From Leptospira sp. WS58.C1 (GTDB lineage: Bacteria > Spirochaetota > Leptospiria > Leptospirales > Leptospiraceae), in NCBI RefSeq assembly GCF_040833995.1, contig NZ_CP162137.1, positions 3,642,001 to 3,706,000 of the forward strand: a stretch of 64,000 bases of DNA, in the 5' to 3' direction. Under the pieces are notes generated by a model. It saw only the letters and a program-made list of their open reading frames with translations, made no database searches and was not told where the DNA came from. Each line of letters starts with the position of its first letter. The first letter of the stretch is position 1. Position numbers and translations under genes: made by a program. This document shows, one piece after another, positions 49,083 to 59,487 of the stretch.

Positions 49083-50696
49083 ATGCGTTCCACAATGATG
49101 GATTATCCATTGGTTTTGCCTTCCATTCTAAAAAGAGCAAAAGAGGTTCATCCGCATAAGGAAATCGTTACCAAATGGCATGATAATTCCGTCCAAAGAC
49201 TAACTTACGGTGAATTTTACAAAAGAACGATACGATTAATGAGCGCATTACGAAAGGCGGGCGCAAAACCTGGAGAAGCGATCGCCACTTTTTGCTTAAA
49301 TCATTCGGTTCACTTGGAACTGTATTTTGCGATCCCAAGCATACGTGCAGTTCTCCACACTATCAATATTCGATTATTTCCGGAACAACTCACTTATATC
49401 ATCAACGAAGCGAAGGATAAATTTATCTTTGTGGATAAGTCGTTAGCTCCGTCGATCGAAAAGAATTTAAGCCAAATACACGGCGTGCAAAAGTTTATTA
49501 TTATAGACGATAAGGAGAATGTTCCCTTCCCGAATCTGCCCAACGCTATCTCTTACGAAGATTTTTTAAAAACGGGAGACGATGTCGAAAATTTCGAACC
49601 TATCGACGAGTTCGAGGCGGCCGGGATCTGTTACACTTCCGGAACGACCGGAAATCCGAAAGGGGTCGTATATTCTCATAGATCTACGTATTTACATTCT
49701 ATGTCCATCTGCATGGGGGATGCATTGTGTATAAAAGAATCTGAAACTGTTCTTCCAGTGGTCCCCATGTTCCATGTTAATTCTTGGGGAATACCTTTCG
49801 CTTCGGTAATGACCGGATGTAAATTGGTATTTCCTGGAAAACATCTTTTAGGAGCGGCGCTTGCGGAATTATTGGAATCGGAAGAAGTTACTCTGACTGC
49901 AGGAGTTCCTACAGTTTGGAATGTTCTCTACCAACATTTAAAGAAAACGAAATATAATCTCAAACTTCATACTATGGTTGTCGGCGGTTCTGCCGCGCCT
50001 AGAGGTCTGATCGAAGGTTTTGAAAAAGATTTCGGGATTTCTATTCTCCACGCATGGGGAATGACGGAAACTTCTCCCGTTGGGACAGTTTCTCATCTTC
50101 GCGGTTTTATGGAAGAATGGAACGGTGATAAAAGATATTCTTATAGAGCCAAACAAGGTGTTCCTGTTCCAGGGGTAGAGATCCGTGCAATCGACGATAA
50201 TGGTAAAGACGTTCCTAAAGACGGAAAAACTCCCGGTGAACTTTTAGTAAGAGGACCTTGGATCGCCGCTTCTTACAAAAGTGGAGAATCTCCTGAATCT
50301 TTTACTTCGGATGGTTGGTTCCGCACAGGTGATGTTGTGGTCCTAGATGAATTCGGCTATATGCAAATCACAGACCGTAAAAAGGATCTGATCAAAACTA
50401 GGGGGGAATGGATCTCTTCAGTGGATATGGAAAATCTCGTCATGGCAGATCCGGATGTTTTAGAAGCCGCAGTTGTCGGAAGAAAAGATCCTGTAAGAGA
50501 CGAAGCCCCGGTTATCTTTGTAGTTCCCGTAGAAGGTAAAAAAGTAGATCCGAAAGAGATTCATGATCGACTCAAAGAACATTTTGCTCATTGGCAATTA
50601 CCGAAGTTAGATGATATTCGGTCGGTTTCTTCGATCCCAAAAACTAGTGTGGGGAAGTTCGATAAGAAAATTCTAAGGAAGGAATTAGAAGAATAG
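49083..50696 (+). CDS. Fatty-acid/acyl-CoA synthetase (AMP-forming)
   Basis: 537 residues of the adenylate-forming family. The P-loop is [19 protein letters not shown], followed by the [14 protein letters not shown] motif, the [16 protein letters not shown] hinge and the C-terminal catalytic lysine region [11 protein letters not shown]. It activates a carboxylic acid, most likely a medium- or long-chain fatty acid given the AlkK-like sequence, with ATP and CoA. GGAG lies six bases before the start. The exact chain-length preference cannot be read. The MFS gene follows after 31 bases. Confidence 0.9.
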   Translation: MRSTMMDYPLVLPSILKRAKEVHPHKEIVTKWHDNSVQRLTYGEFYKRTIRLMSALRKAGAKPGEAIATFCLNHSVHLELYFAIPSIRAVLHTINIRLFPEQLTYIINEAKDKFIFVDKSLAPSIEKNLSQIHGVQKFIIIDDKENVPFPNLPNAISYEDFLKTGDDVENFEPIDEFEAAGICYTSGTTGNPKGVVYSHRSTYLHSMSICMGDALCIKESETVLPVVPMFHVNSWGIPFASVMTGCKLVFPGKHLLGAALAELLESEEVTLTAGVPTVWNVLYQHLKKTKYNLKLHTMVVGGSAAPRGLIEGFEKDFGISILHAWGMTETSPVGTVSHLRGFMEEWNGDKRYSYRAKQGVPVPGVEIRAIDDNGKDVPKDGKTPGELLVRGPWIAASYKSGESPESFTSDGWFRTGDVVVLDEFGYMQITDRKKDLIKTRGEWISSVDMENLVMADPDVLEAAVVGRKDPVRDEAPVIFVVPVEGKKVDPKEIHDRLKEHFAHWQLPKLDDIRSVSSIPKTSVGKFDKKILRKELEE

Positions 50697-50727
50697 ACCT
50701 CTACTAGTCGCATCAAATTCTAGGAGA

Positions 50728-51915
50728 GTGAGCAAATCTAATGGCACTTTAATCCTAATACTTGGTGCATTGACTGCAATTGCACCCTTTTCGATCGACA
50801 TGTATCTTCCGGGTATGAATGAGATCGCAAAGGATCTCGGAACTCCGATCTCTGATGTGCAACTAACGTTAACTAGCTTCTTTTTCGGAATTTCTTTTGG
50901 ACAATTATTTTATGGCCCAATTATAGATCGTTTCGGTCGTAAAATTCCTCTATTGGTAGGCTTACTGTTATACATCACAAGTTCCTTGGCATGTGGGTTT
51001 TCAAATTCCGTGAATGCATTAATATTTTTCCGATTTCTTCAATCTTTAGGTGCTTGCGCTGGAATGGTAATCCCAAGAGCCGTGGTAAGAGATGTGTTCT
51101 CTCCTCACGAAGGGGCCAAAGTTTTTTCTCAGATCATTTTAGTGATGGGAATTGCGCCGATACTAGCACCCACCGTCGGAGGACTTCTTCTTCAATTTGC
51201 GAGTTGGAAATGGATATTTTTCACACTCACCGGAATTTCTACTTTAATGCTCTTTGGATCTCTGCTGATTTTCCAAGACAGCAAAGGAGGAGACTCTTCC
51301 ATTTCTCTTAAGATCGCTCCGGTAATTCGAGAATATATCGAAGTCTTTTCCAATCCGATCTTCAAAACCTACGTGCTTAGTTCCGGATTTTCCGCCGCAG
51401 TGATGTTTGCGTATATTGCCGGTTCACCGTTTGTGTTTATGGTTTTAAACGGACTATCACAAACCGATTATAGTTATCTGTTCGGATTTAACGCCTTCGG
51501 CCTGATCCTTGCTAGTCAGATCAATCGCATCCTTCTCAAAAAATTGGAAGCCGCGACCATTGTGAAATATGTCGGATTCTCTTATTTAATACTCTGTTCC
51601 TTGCTCGTGATTTTCGAAGTATTCGGTTTCGGATTTATTCCTATGCTTGTTTTGATTTTCTTCCTGGTGAGTGCTTTCGGACTCATCGTTCCGAATGCTT
51701 CCGCTCTCGCAATGGGCCCCTTTTCCAAAAACGCAGGAAGTGCGTCCGCTTTAATGGGGGCAATACAGATGGTATTTGGTGCGGTTTCTACAGCGGCAGT
51801 TAGCCTTCTTCACGACGGAAGCGCTTATCCGATGATCACGGTAATGTCAATGTCCGGCGTTATGTCTTTAGCTTGCCTGTTTTTTTTAGGAAAGGACCAT
51901 AAGAAAATTAAATAA
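50728..51915 (+). CDS. MFS multidrug transporter, Bcr/CflA type
   Basis: 395 residues with twelve predicted membrane helices. The opening LGALTAIAPFSIDMYLPGM is the hallmark of the Bcr/CflA subfamily, and YGPIIDRFGRKIPLL is the MFS motif A loop. The start is a GTG with AGGAG almost touching it; no other start keeps the first helix. A hairpin follows the stop. It exports drugs by proton antiport; the substrate is unknown. Confidence 0.9.
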   Translation: MSKSNGTLILILGALTAIAPFSIDMYLPGMNEIAKDLGTPISDVQLTLTSFFFGISFGQLFYGPIIDRFGRKIPLLVGLLLYITSSLACGFSNSVNALIFFRFLQSLGACAGMVIPRAVVRDVFSPHEGAKVFSQIILVMGIAPILAPTVGGLLLQFASWKWIFFTLTGISTLMLFGSLLIFQDSKGGDSSISLKIAPVIREYIEVFSNPIFKTYVLSSGFSAAVMFAYIAGSPFVFMVLNGLSQTDYSYLFGFNAFGLILASQINRILLKKLEAATIVKYVGFSYLILCSLLVIFEVFGFGFIPMLVLIFFLVSAFGLIVPNASALAMGPFSKNAGSASALMGAIQMVFGAVSTAAVSLLHDGSAYPMITVMSMSGVMSLACLFFLGKDHKKIK

Positions 51916-52325
51916 TCTTAATATTATTCGGCAGAAGAAGGAATGAAGGACCCGAGAATTCGGGTCTTATCAAAATATTTACTTTTTGTTTAATTGCGGT
52001 TATATCTGAGCTCGCTGATCAGCACGACTTTTGGTGAATGTGGCTCCAGCAAATTGTCCGCATACGAATCCAACAACTTTCCTAATCTATTTATTTGAGG
52101 AAAGTCCCGCCCGGAAATCTGGGAGTTTGGAATCTGGTCCAAGACCTCAGTATTGGGTCGGGTATTCAAGGCTAGCCTCCGGATTGGGATAAGGCGAAGA
52201 ATTGAACCTTCTCCGAACGATGTCAAGCCTATTGGACATAGTTCGGGAAGTTTTTCGAACCGGCCAAATCCTTGCTTTAGGGCATTCTAAATGAAGAATG
52301 TTGGCAGACCCATTTTAACCGCAGC
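51916..52325. other. 410-bp intergenic region between convergent genes
   Basis: Apart from the hairpin at 51949-51966 I see no supported gene. A 78-codon frame on the minus strand (51990-52226) has no family resemblance and starts with TTG. A TTGACA hexamer lies on the minus strand near 52225 but without a good -10 element. Confidence 0.5.
51949..51966 (+). terminator. Hairpin after the MFS transporter gene
   Basis: GACCCGA-GAAT-TCGGGTC, a seven-pair stem 34 bases after the stop, followed by TTATC. The weak T tract makes this a moderate candidate. Confidence 0.5.
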
Positions 52326-53378
52326 CTATTCCTCGGAGCTAATTCCCAATTTGGATTCTAGAGCCTTTATTCTTCTGGCCCATTTCTGGAAATTAACCAC
52401 GTTTTTGATATTCACTCGTAACTTTTGGAATTCAGGGAAAGTCAGTCCGTAATCCCAACCTACGTAAATATCCGGTTTAGAAAGTGTGTTACGGACGGAG
52501 GTCCCTCCGCCTACGATCGTCCCGCTCGGAATTCCGATATGGTCTGCCACCCCACACCCTCCGCCGATAGTAACGTTATCTCCTATCGTAGTAGAACCGG
52601 CTATACCTGTGTAACCTGCAATCACTACATTTTTTCCTAATACACAGTTATGACCGATATGAACTAGGTTATCGAATTTACAGCCGTCTCCTATGATCGT
52701 GTTTTCCAAACCACCTCTATCGATTGCGCTATTGGAACCCATCTCTACATCGTCTCCCACGATAACCGTTCCGACTTGAGGGATCTTATTGTGCTTACCG
52801 TTTGCGAAGACGAATCTGAAACCGTCCCCACCTACAGTACAATTTCCGAAAGATCTGAACCTTTTTCCGATGATAACTCCATGGTGGATTACGTTATTCG
52901 GTCCTATATGCGAACCTTCTCCGATCTTTGCTCCTCTTCCGATACGAACCCCGTCTTCTAAGATTACGTTGTCTCCGATCTCGGCATCTTCCGCAACGGA
53001 TGCAAAATTTCCAATATAACAATTTTTACCGATCTTTGCTCTAGGGTGAACGAATGCATTTGTCTCTACTTTATTTTCAAACTTGTGAGGTGGATAGATG
53101 AGATCCAAAACCTGAGCAAGGATAAGTTCGGGTTTATCTACAACCAAGCAAGGCACTTCTAATTCTTTTGCGAACTCTGAAGTGGTTAGAACGATACTAG
53201 AGGCTGTCTTTTTTGCCTCGTTTAACATCTTCTTATTTGCGAGAAAACTAATGCTGTTCGCAACTCCGGGATTGACGGGAGATACGGATTCCACCTGAAC
53301 TTTTTTGGGGTCCGCGCAATTTTCTATTTTTGCTCCGGAAATTTTGGAAGCCAGTTCTTCCAATGTATATCTAGCCAT
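52326..53378 (-). CDS. lpxD: UDP-3-O-(3-hydroxyacyl)glucosamine N-acyltransferase
   Basis: 350 residues from the ATG at 53378 (GAGGG five bases upstream; the longer frame starts at a TTG). LpxD adds the N-linked acyl chain in lipid A synthesis. The N-terminal uridine-binding domain (SISFLANKKMLNEA) is followed by a left-handed beta-helix of many hexapeptide repeats (IGKNCYIGNFASV, IGDNVILEDGVRIG), the catalytic His region FDNLVHIGHNCVLG, and a C-terminal helical extension. It is single here, without fabZ or lpxA. Confidence 0.93.
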   Translation of the reverse strand: MARYTLEELASKISGAKIENCADPKKVQVESVSPVNPGVANSISFLANKKMLNEAKKTASSIVLTTSEFAKELEVPCLVVDKPELILAQVLDLIYPPHKFENKVETNAFVHPRAKIGKNCYIGNFASVAEDAEIGDNVILEDGVRIGRGAKIGEGSHIGPNNVIHHGVIIGKRFRSFGNCTVGGDGFRFVFANGKHNKIPQVGTVIVGDDVEMGSNSAIDRGGLENTIIGDGCKFDNLVHIGHNCVLGKNVVIAGYTGIAGSTTIGDNVTIGGGCGVADHIGIPSGTIVGGGTSVRNTLSKPDIYVGWDYGLTFPEFQKLRVNIKNVVNFQKWARRIKALESKLGISSEE

Positions 53379-53635
53379 TAAGACCCTCTTTTCTAGACTT
53401 TTAATATCTGCCAACGTATCCGCGGTTCGAATTCGAATCTATCCCAAATTTCGGAATGAAATACTCACATGAGGCGACAAATATCTAAGTCTATAAGTTA
53501 TCAAAGGATTACAGATAAAGAAGACATAATATGGAGAAATCGACCGTCTTCCTATAGAAATATCCCGTTTGACGAATTAGCTTCCGAAAAAATTCTGTAA
53601 TACATCAGAAATCGACATCAGGACCCAGCCCGCCC

Positions 53636-54568
53636 ATGAAGCCCGTTAGAGAGCCGCAAATCAATATATTCAAAAAATCAAACCCGTTAAAAGCTAAGGT
53701 CATCAGCAATGTTCGCCTTACACCGGAACCTGGAACAGGTAAAAGACCTAAAAAGGAAGGCGAGTCCTTAATTCATAGAATCACTCTAGCCATTGATCAT
53801 GGCCAATATCCGTATTTGATAGGACAATCAGGCGGAATCATCCCTCCGGGTGAAGATCCTGAAAAAAAAGCGAAGGGACTTGCAGACGCAGCTTATACGG
53901 TTCGTTTATACTCCATCGCTTCTCCTAGCTATTCTTTCGGAATGAAAGAAGATACGATCGAATTCATTATCAAAAGAGATAATGTTTACGATGCGGATGG
54001 AAACGTTCAGTTCAAAGGCGTTTGCTCCAATTACGTTTGTGATCTGAAAGAAGGCGACGAAGTAGTAATGACCGGACCCTCCGGAAAAAAATTCCTTCTT
54101 CCAAACACCGACTTTTCCGGAGACATCATGTTCCTTGCAACCGGAACAGGGATTGCTCCTTTTATTGGAATGAGCGAAGAACTTCTTGAGCATAAACTCA
54201 TCAACTTCACAGGGAATATAACTCTCGTATACGGTGCACCTTACTCGGATGAGTTGGTAATGATGGATTATCTAAGAGGATTAGAGCAGAAATTCCCTAA
54301 TTTCAAATTAGTTACCGCTATCTCCAGAGAAGAAAACAATCCTTTCGACGGTGGAAGAATGTATATATCTCACAGAGTTAAAATGTTGGAAGCGGAAGTA
54401 AAAAAAGTCCTCTCTTCCGGTGGACGTTTCTATATCTGCGGCGGTCCGAAAGGGATGGAAAAAGGAGTGATCGAAGAGATCCAAAAGATCGACGGAAACT
54501 CAGGAACTTACGAAGAATACAAACATCATCTAGAAGGCGCCCACCAACTTTTCGTGGAAACTTACTGA
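53636..54568 (+). CDS. Plastid-type ferredoxin-NADP(+) reductase
   Basis: 310 residues. The FAD-binding signature [10 protein letters not shown], the [10 protein letters not shown] phosphate-binding stretch, the NADP-binding [12 protein letters not shown] and [13 protein letters not shown], and the C-terminal aromatic Tyr (VETY) are those of plant/cyanobacterial ferredoxin-NADP reductases. Leptospira are known to carry this plastidic-type enzyme, likely for reducing ferredoxin from NADPH in heme or oxidative-stress pathways. An inserted loop ([20 protein letters not shown]) is visible near residue 63. It is followed by a strong terminator. Confidence 0.92.
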   Translation: MKPVREPQINIFKKSNPLKAKVISNVRLTPEPGTGKRPKKEGESLIHRITLAIDHGQYPYLIGQSGGIIPPGEDPEKKAKGLADAAYTVRLYSIASPSYSFGMKEDTIEFIIKRDNVYDADGNVQFKGVCSNYVCDLKEGDEVVMTGPSGKKFLLPNTDFSGDIMFLATGTGIAPFIGMSEELLEHKLINFTGNITLVYGAPYSDELVMMDYLRGLEQKFPNFKLVTAISREENNPFDGGRMYISHRVKMLEAEVKKVLSSGGRFYICGGPKGMEKGVIEEIQKIDGNSGTYEEYKHHLEGAHQLFVETY

Positions 54569-54594
54569 TTGATTTTGTAAATTTTTTCTAGCTA

Positions 54595-54622
54595 AAAGGC
54601 TCCCAATCGGGGGCCTTTTTTT
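54595..54622 (+). terminator. Strong rho-independent terminator of the FNR gene
   Basis: A ten-pair stem AAAGGCTCCC/GGGGGCCTTT with loop AATC and seven T ends exactly at the base before the ATG of the PC4 gene. Confidence 0.85.
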
Positions 54623-54898
54623 ATGGAAAACGACTGGAAATCCAAAACCGGGAATTTAGTCTTTTGCCGTCAGGAAGGGAAAACTATGAGCGTAATCCGA
54701 GATATCGATAAAGGCAAAGGTGAGATCATCCGAGTCGAAATTTCAGAATTTAAAGGAAATAAATATCTGAACTTACGAGTTTGGTACACAGACAGCGAAG
54801 GTGAATACAAACCCACCCAAAAAGGTATCGCGATCCCGGTCGGATTATACTCGGAAGTAAAGGATGCAATACTCGCAGCGGAAAGCTTACTAAGCTAA
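54623..54898 (+). CDS. PC4-family single-stranded DNA-binding protein
   Basis: 91 residues. The core [21 protein letters not shown] followed by [12 protein letters not shown] matches the PC4/p15 coactivator fold, a single-stranded DNA-binding dimer found in some bacteria. The first ATG immediately follows the T tract of the preceding terminator and has no usable Shine-Dalgarno. An in-frame ATG at 54686 with AGGAAGGG six bases upstream would give a 70-residue protein with the whole core, so the true start is uncertain. The stop overlaps the convergent VWA-STAS gene by four bases. Confidence 0.8.
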   Translation: MENDWKSKTGNLVFCRQEGKTMSVIRDIDKGKGEIIRVEISEFKGNKYLNLRVWYTDSEGEYKPTQKGIAIPVGLYSEVKDAILAAESLLS

Positions 54899-56499
54899 AC
54901 CGCCTTACTTTCTATCCAGGCTTTCAATAAACTTTGGGCCTCTTCCTCCGTTTCGGAAGCACGGATATGAGATTCTAATCGAGTGATCGAGAATACTTTT
55001 TTAACGGAAGATCTTAGATTACTTACGATCAATTCTCCGCCTCTTTTTCTGAGCCAGCCTGCGATCTGTATCAACATACCGATCGCGGAAGAATCGATAT
55101 ACGAAGATTTAGCCAGATTGAATACGATGTATCTGTAACCTTCTTTCATCTTTTCTTGGATAGCAGTTTTGATCTCAGGGCATCGATAAAGATCTATATC
55201 TTCATTCGTACGATACGCAAAGATCTGATCGTGGTATTCCACTCCATCGTCCGGGAAATTTTCCAATGCTCCGTACTGAAGCTCGGAAGCGGAAGCCACT
55301 AAATGTTTTGCGGCAGTAGGAGAATTTTCCAGGATCCGATTTTTTAAAGAACTTACCCTAAAGCCAAGCGTTTGCAAAACTTCAGGCGCCAGTTCTTCCT
55401 TCTCGTTTATATCTTTGATCAGATCGTTTAGGAGAGCAATGGATTCTTCCGTATAACCTTCTTTCAAAAGTGTTCCCGCTTTTCTTAAACCTTTTCCGGT
55501 TTTAGCGATGGTTGCCTCGACAACAACATCCGCATCTTCCTTGGCAGAGTCGTCCCTCCAATCCAAAGGAATATCTATGTTTTTTTGTTCAAGTTTTGCG
55601 CCGTCGGTTAGCTCGTAATAACTTGCAGAAATATTAATATTTGCAGGAGTATCTTTTTTGGTCGGGCGAAGCTGGACTACGATGCTCTTAACATCGTCCG
55701 CTCTCATGTCTCCAACTTCCAATACTAATGTTTTAGTTCGTCCTGTCTCTTCCGGATCGGGTTCTTGGTAAGAAGAAACTTCAGAGACTAAATCCAAATA
55801 ATCCATTCCTTTTGGAAAATCCACTTTGAGTTCTATGGATTGCGCGTATAAGGTCCCGATATCACCGAATTCTTTGAAGAATATATCACCGGTTTCTTCG
55901 GGAGTTTCCACATAATAGAAATTACCTCCTCCCGATTCCGCGATCTCTTTCAAAAGTATTTCGTTGAAGTCGTTACCGAAACCGATCACAGTCGTACTGA
56001 TCCCTTTTTTATAGGCATCTGCCGCGATCTGGATCAACTGAACAGGATCCTTGATCCCTAATGTTGGATTTCCATCAGTAAGAAGAATCACCCTTTTATA
56101 ACCGTCCGCAATCGGATGTAATTCCAAAGTTCTTAGAACATGAAGCCATCCACCGCTTAGGTTGGTGGAAGTACCTACTTGGATAGAATTCAATCTATGA
56201 ATGACGGAATTTTTTTCGGCCAACGGAACAAGAGGTTGGATGACCTGAACATCTTCTGCGTAAGCAACGGCGGTTAAAAAATCGCGACGGGTCAACCAAT
56301 TGACCAGGGAGGAAGAAGCCTGGATGACAGAATCCATCTTGTTTCCTTTCATGGACCAACTTCTGTCCAAGGCCAGGCCTAAGATTAAAGGTTGCCTTTG
56401 AGAGGAAACAGGTCCCGTAGGAGAATTTAAACGTACAAGTAGAGTGTTGGACTTTGCGGAAGAACCGGCCGGTCTCATCAATTTGGCCGAAAGAATCAT
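54895..56499 (-). CDS. VWA-STAS fusion protein
   Basis: 534 residues from the ATG at 56499; the frame extends to 56667, but that part lies antisense over tadA. The N-terminal von Willebrand A domain has a complete [13 protein letters not shown] (D-x-S-x-S), the Thr in [10 protein letters not shown] and [10 protein letters not shown] beta-rich and helical middle part (about 230-420) resembles the arrangement of VWA proteins with a following beta-sandwich. The last 100 residues are a STAS domain with the phosphoacceptor-like Ser in [14 protein letters not shown]. No signal peptide is present. It may be a partner-switch regulator that senses a protein ligand, possibly a substrate of SpoIIE phosphatases such as the one at 16358. 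Confidence 0.82.
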   Translation of the reverse strand: MILSAKLMRPAGSSAKSNTLLVRLNSPTGPVSSQRQPLILGLALDRSWSMKGNKMDSVIQASSSLVNWLTRRDFLTAVAYAEDVQVIQPLVPLAEKNSVIHRLNSIQVGTSTNLSGGWLHVLRTLELHPIADGYKRVILLTDGNPTLGIKDPVQLIQIAADAYKKGISTTVIGFGNDFNEILLKEIAESGGGNFYYVETPEETGDIFFKEFGDIGTLYAQSIELKVDFPKGMDYLDLVSEVSSYQEPDPEETGRTKTLVLEVGDMRADDVKSIVVQLRPTKKDTPANINISASYYELTDGAKLEQKNIDIPLDWRDDSAKEDADVVVEATIAKTGKGLRKAGTLLKEGYTEESIALLNDLIKDINEKEELAPEVLQTLGFRVSSLKNRILENSPTAAKHLVASASELQYGALENFPDDGVEYHDQIFAYRTNEDIDLYRCPEIKTAIQEKMKEGYRYIVFNLAKSSYIDSSAIGMLIQIAGWLRKRGGELIVSNLRSSVKKVFSITRLESHIRASETEEEAQSLLKAWIESKAV

Positions 56500-56572
56500 G
56501 CGCTTGAAAAAACCATTTACATACGCTAAGAGCAAGAAGAATTTAAAAGAGAAACAGAAATAGAAACCGAAA

Positions 56573-57031
56573 ATGAGCCAAGAAATTATAGAACCATTCC
56601 TTAAGGTTTTTTTAGACCGATTTGAAGAAATTCGAAGCCAAAATTCGGAAGAGATCCCAAGTTTCACGCAAATTTACAAAAACGGAAGTCTTATTTGTGA
56701 AGCTTTCAACTCGGTGGAAATTTCGGAAGATTCTTCCTTACATAGCGAACTTCTTGCGATTTCCGAAGCAAAACGGATCTGCAAGGAACGATACCTCACT
56801 GATTGTATCCTCATTACCACTCTAGAGCCTTGTTTAATGTGCGGGGGTTCTATTCTTCTTTCTAGAATCCCTAAAGTAGCATATCTGGTACCTGCAAAAT
56901 TGGGAGAAGGGATTTCTTCTCTTCCTTTAGAAACCATTTATAGCAGAAATTTTTTTCCAGAACTTGTCCTAATTAAGTCTGAAACGACCACAGAGTTATT
57001 CAAAACTTTCTTCAAAGATAAGAGAAATTAG
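56573..57031 (+). CDS. tadA: tRNA-specific adenosine deaminase
   Basis: 152 residues of the zinc cytidine/deoxycytidylate deaminase fold. The zinc ligands are H in LHSELLAISEA (HSE instead of the usual HAE, with catalytic Glu kept) and the two Cys in EPCLMCGGSILLSRI. TadA makes inosine at position 34 of tRNA-Arg. The C-terminal part is less conserved than in most TadA proteins, so another deaminase of this fold cannot be excluded. It starts 74 bases from the divergent VWA-STAS gene. Confidence 0.8.
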   Translation: MSQEIIEPFLKVFLDRFEEIRSQNSEEIPSFTQIYKNGSLICEAFNSVEISEDSSLHSELLAISEAKRICKERYLTDCILITTLEPCLMCGGSILLSRIPKVAYLVPAKLGEGISSLPLETIYSRNFFPELVLIKSETTTELFKTFFKDKRN

Positions 57032-57091
57032 ACGGACTTTTAGGCTTTTCCTCCTTTCTTGTCTCGGGCTATCTGGTAAAATTACAAACCT

Positions 57092-58543
57092 ATGGCCGGA
57101 AATCACGAAGTTCTCTCCCGCAAATACCGCCCTCAAAGATTCCAGGACGTAATCCATCAGAATCTAGCGATCGGTGCATTACAAAATGCGGTTAAATCCG
57201 GAAAGATAGGTCATGCGTATATTTTTTTCGGTCCTCGTGGTGTAGGAAAAACTACAATCGCTAGGATTTTTGCAAAAAGGCTGAACTGCCAAAATCCGAT
57301 CGATAACGAACCTTGCAATCAATGCGATTCTTGCCAAGAGATCACGAAAGGAATTTCGGGAGATGTTCTGGAGATAGATGCTGCGAGTAATCGCGGGATA
57401 GAAAATATCAGAGAACTTAGAGATAACGTAAAGTTCACTCCGATGGGCGGTAAGTACAAAGTGTACATCATAGACGAGGTGCACATGCTTACAGACCAAT
57501 CTTTCAATGCACTTTTAAAAACCTTGGAAGAGCCTCCTGCTCATGTGGTTTTCGTTTTGGCTACTACCGAGTATCATAAAATTCCGGAAACAATTCTATC
57601 CCGATGCCAAGACTTTATTTTTAAAAAAGTCCCTTTATCCGTTCTCCAAGATTATGCGGAGAATTTATGTAAGGAAGAAAAAACCAAGTACGATTCCGAA
57701 GGATTGTTTTGGGTAGCAAAGAAAGGTGACGGTTCCGTGAGAGATATGCTTTCCTTCATGGAGCAAGCTCTTGTATTCACTGACAATCGACTCTTAGGAT
57801 CAGAGATCAGAAAAATGATCGGTTACCATGGGATCGATTTTTTATCCGACTTTATCAAAAGTCTGGTAGATGCCGAAAATTCTTCCAAGTCCTTACAGAT
57901 TATTGAGAACTTATACCAAGAAGGTCAGGATATCTTCAAATTCCTTTGGGATTCGATCGAGTTCACTCATACATTATGTTTATTGAAAGATTCCGTAGCG
58001 GATTCCGAATCAGTAAACTATCCGAGAGAGGATCTGATCAAGATGAGAAAGGATTTCGAATCCATAGATCCGATCGCTTTGAACAAACTTTCTTTTCGTT
58101 TATTCGAATTATTCGAAAAAGTAAAAACTCTTCGTTTGAGAAACTCTTTCGAGATCAAAATTTTCATAGAGATACAGATTAAAAAACTTACGGAAGACCT
58201 GGCAAAACCGAGCCTTGCGGGACTTGTAGATAGGATCAATCATCTCATACTGATGATCCAAGACCAGGATTCGAACTCACCTACCACTACATTCGAGGTT
58301 CCTAAGAAACAAGCTGCAACTACGCCACCCAAAGAATTACAAACTCCAGCTCCGACAGCAGCCCCAATTGTGTCTAAAGAGAAGAAAGAAATCCCTCAGG
58401 AACAAAAATCAGGACCACTTTCCTCTTTGGAAGATATGGCAAAAAATGTTTCTTCCGAAGACGCAGAATGGGAAAAATCTTTCAAAAACGAGTTTTTAGG
58501 AACGGATGTAGATCCTTCCAAAGTGCCTAAGCTGGGACTCTAG
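57092..58543 (+). CDS. dnaX: DNA polymerase III subunit gamma/tau
   Basis: 483 residues. The clamp-loader ATPase has Walker [17 protein letters not shown], the four-Cys zinc module with CNQCDSCQE, Walker [10 protein letters not shown], sensor 1 [10 protein letters not shown] and the SRC motif in ILSRCQDF. Domain III follows, then a Pro/Thr-rich linker and a short acidic C-terminal tail, so the product resembles a gamma or a short tau. It heads the dnaX-ybaB-recR block. Confidence 0.96.
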   Translation: MAGNHEVLSRKYRPQRFQDVIHQNLAIGALQNAVKSGKIGHAYIFFGPRGVGKTTIARIFAKRLNCQNPIDNEPCNQCDSCQEITKGISGDVLEIDAASNRGIENIRELRDNVKFTPMGGKYKVYIIDEVHMLTDQSFNALLKTLEEPPAHVVFVLATTEYHKIPETILSRCQDFIFKKVPLSVLQDYAENLCKEEKTKYDSEGLFWVAKKGDGSVRDMLSFMEQALVFTDNRLLGSEIRKMIGYHGIDFLSDFIKSLVDAENSSKSLQIIENLYQEGQDIFKFLWDSIEFTHTLCLLKDSVADSESVNYPREDLIKMRKDFESIDPIALNKLSFRLFELFEKVKTLRLRNSFEIKIFIEIQIKKLTEDLAKPSLAGLVDRINHLILMIQDQDSNSPTTTFEVPKKQAATTPPKELQTPAPTAAPIVSKEKKEIPQEQKSGPLSSLEDMAKNVSSEDAEWEKSFKNEFLGTDVDPSKVPKLGL

Positions 58544-58553
58544 GATAAAAGCC

Positions 58554-58901
58554 ATGTTTGAAAATTTAAAGAACGCATCCGAAATTTTCTCCAAGATGGG
58601 AGAAATGCGAGGTAAAATGGAAGAGATCAAAAAAAGGATCTCCAACCTGAGAGTGATGGGTGATGCAGGCGCAGGAATGGTCCAGGTTACTTCTACCGGG
58701 GACGGCTCTATCGTGGATGTAAAGATCAATCGTGCATTATTCGATTCAGAAGATAATAAAATGTTAGAAGATCTAGTAATGGCGGCAACCAACGACGCTA
58801 TTCAAAAAGCAAAGCAGGCCGCCGAATACGAATTAAAATCGATCACGGGCGGAATAGATCTCTCTGAAATTTCCAAATTATTCGGCGGTAACCTTGGCTG
58901 A
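58554..58901 (+). CDS. YbaB/EbfC nucleoid-associated protein
   Basis: 115 residues. The fold is recognised from [20 protein letters not shown], the central [18 protein letters not shown] and the C-terminal [19 protein letters not shown]. These proteins bind DNA as dimers and in Borrelia act as EbfC. It lies ten bases after dnaX and overlaps recR by eight, the conserved order dnaX-ybaB-recR. Confidence 0.94.
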   Translation: MFENLKNASEIFSKMGEMRGKMEEIKKRISNLRVMGDAGAGMVQVTSTGDGSIVDVKINRALFDSEDNKMLEDLVMAATNDAIQKAKQAAEYELKSITGGIDLSEISKLFGGNLG

Positions 58902-59487
58902 ACATTTGATTGAAGGAATGGTAAATGCGCTCTCTTCCCTTCCAGGAATCGGAAGAAAAAGCGCTTACCGTATCAGTTTTCATTTATTGAGACAAGATCC
59001 TGCCGTTTTTAACGGCTTCATCCAAAGTTTATCGGAAGTAAAGGGAAGGATCCGTTTTTGTTCCCGCTGCGGATCTTATTCTGAAGAAGAGATCTGCGAT
59101 CTTTGCCTCTCCGAAAAAAGAGACAGCCATACAGTTTGTGTAGTAGAACAACCGGAAGACGTATTTTTCATAGAGAACACGGGAGAATTCAAAGGAAGAT
59201 ACCATGTGCTCAACGGAGTCATCTCTCCTTTAGAAGGAGTAGGACCTCAAGATCTCCGCATTCGAGAACTTTTAAATAGAATCGAACCCGAAGATCTAAA
59301 AGAGGTCTTAGTTGCGACCAACCCTACTTTAGAAGGGGATGCAACAGCGGATTATCTGAATCATCAATTAAAGAATTTTAATGTAACTGTTACTAGGATC
59401 GCTTACGGGATCACAGTCGGTGGTTCCATAGAACTCGCGGACCAATACACGTTAGGTAGAGCGATCCGCTCACGACTCAAACTTTAG
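58894..59487 (+). CDS. recR: Recombination protein RecR
   Basis: 197 residues. The helix-hairpin-helix [20 protein letters not shown], a Cys-rich zinc module ([16 protein letters not shown]) and the Toprim domain ([35 protein letters not shown]) are all present. RecR acts with RecF and RecO in gap repair. The start is TTG at 58894, needed for the usual 15 residues before the hairpin. Its stop overlaps that of the convergent outer membrane protein gene. Confidence 0.95.
   Translation: MAEHLIEGMVNALSSLPGIGRKSAYRISFHLLRQDPAVFNGFIQSLSEVKGRIRFCSRCGSYSEEEICDLCLSEKRDSHTVCVVEQPEDVFFIENTGEFKGRYHVLNGVISPLEGVGPQDLRIRELLNRIEPEDLKEVLVATNPTLEGDATADYLNHQLKNFNVTVTRIAYGITVGGSIELADQYTLGRAIRSRLKL

Noticed and set aside
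51990..52226. 78-codon frame on the minus strand
   Set aside because: It starts with TTG, has no ribosome binding site of note, no family resemblance and biased low-information composition.
56500..56667. N-terminal extension of the VWA-STAS gene
   Set aside because: It is antisense to the start of tadA, and the VWA domain is complete without it.
57610..57640. A6G run in dnaX resembling the E. coli -1 frameshift site
   Set aside because: It is inside the ATPase domain and in the wrong phase for A-AAA-AAG slippage, and no stop follows nearby in the -1 frame that would make a gamma form.
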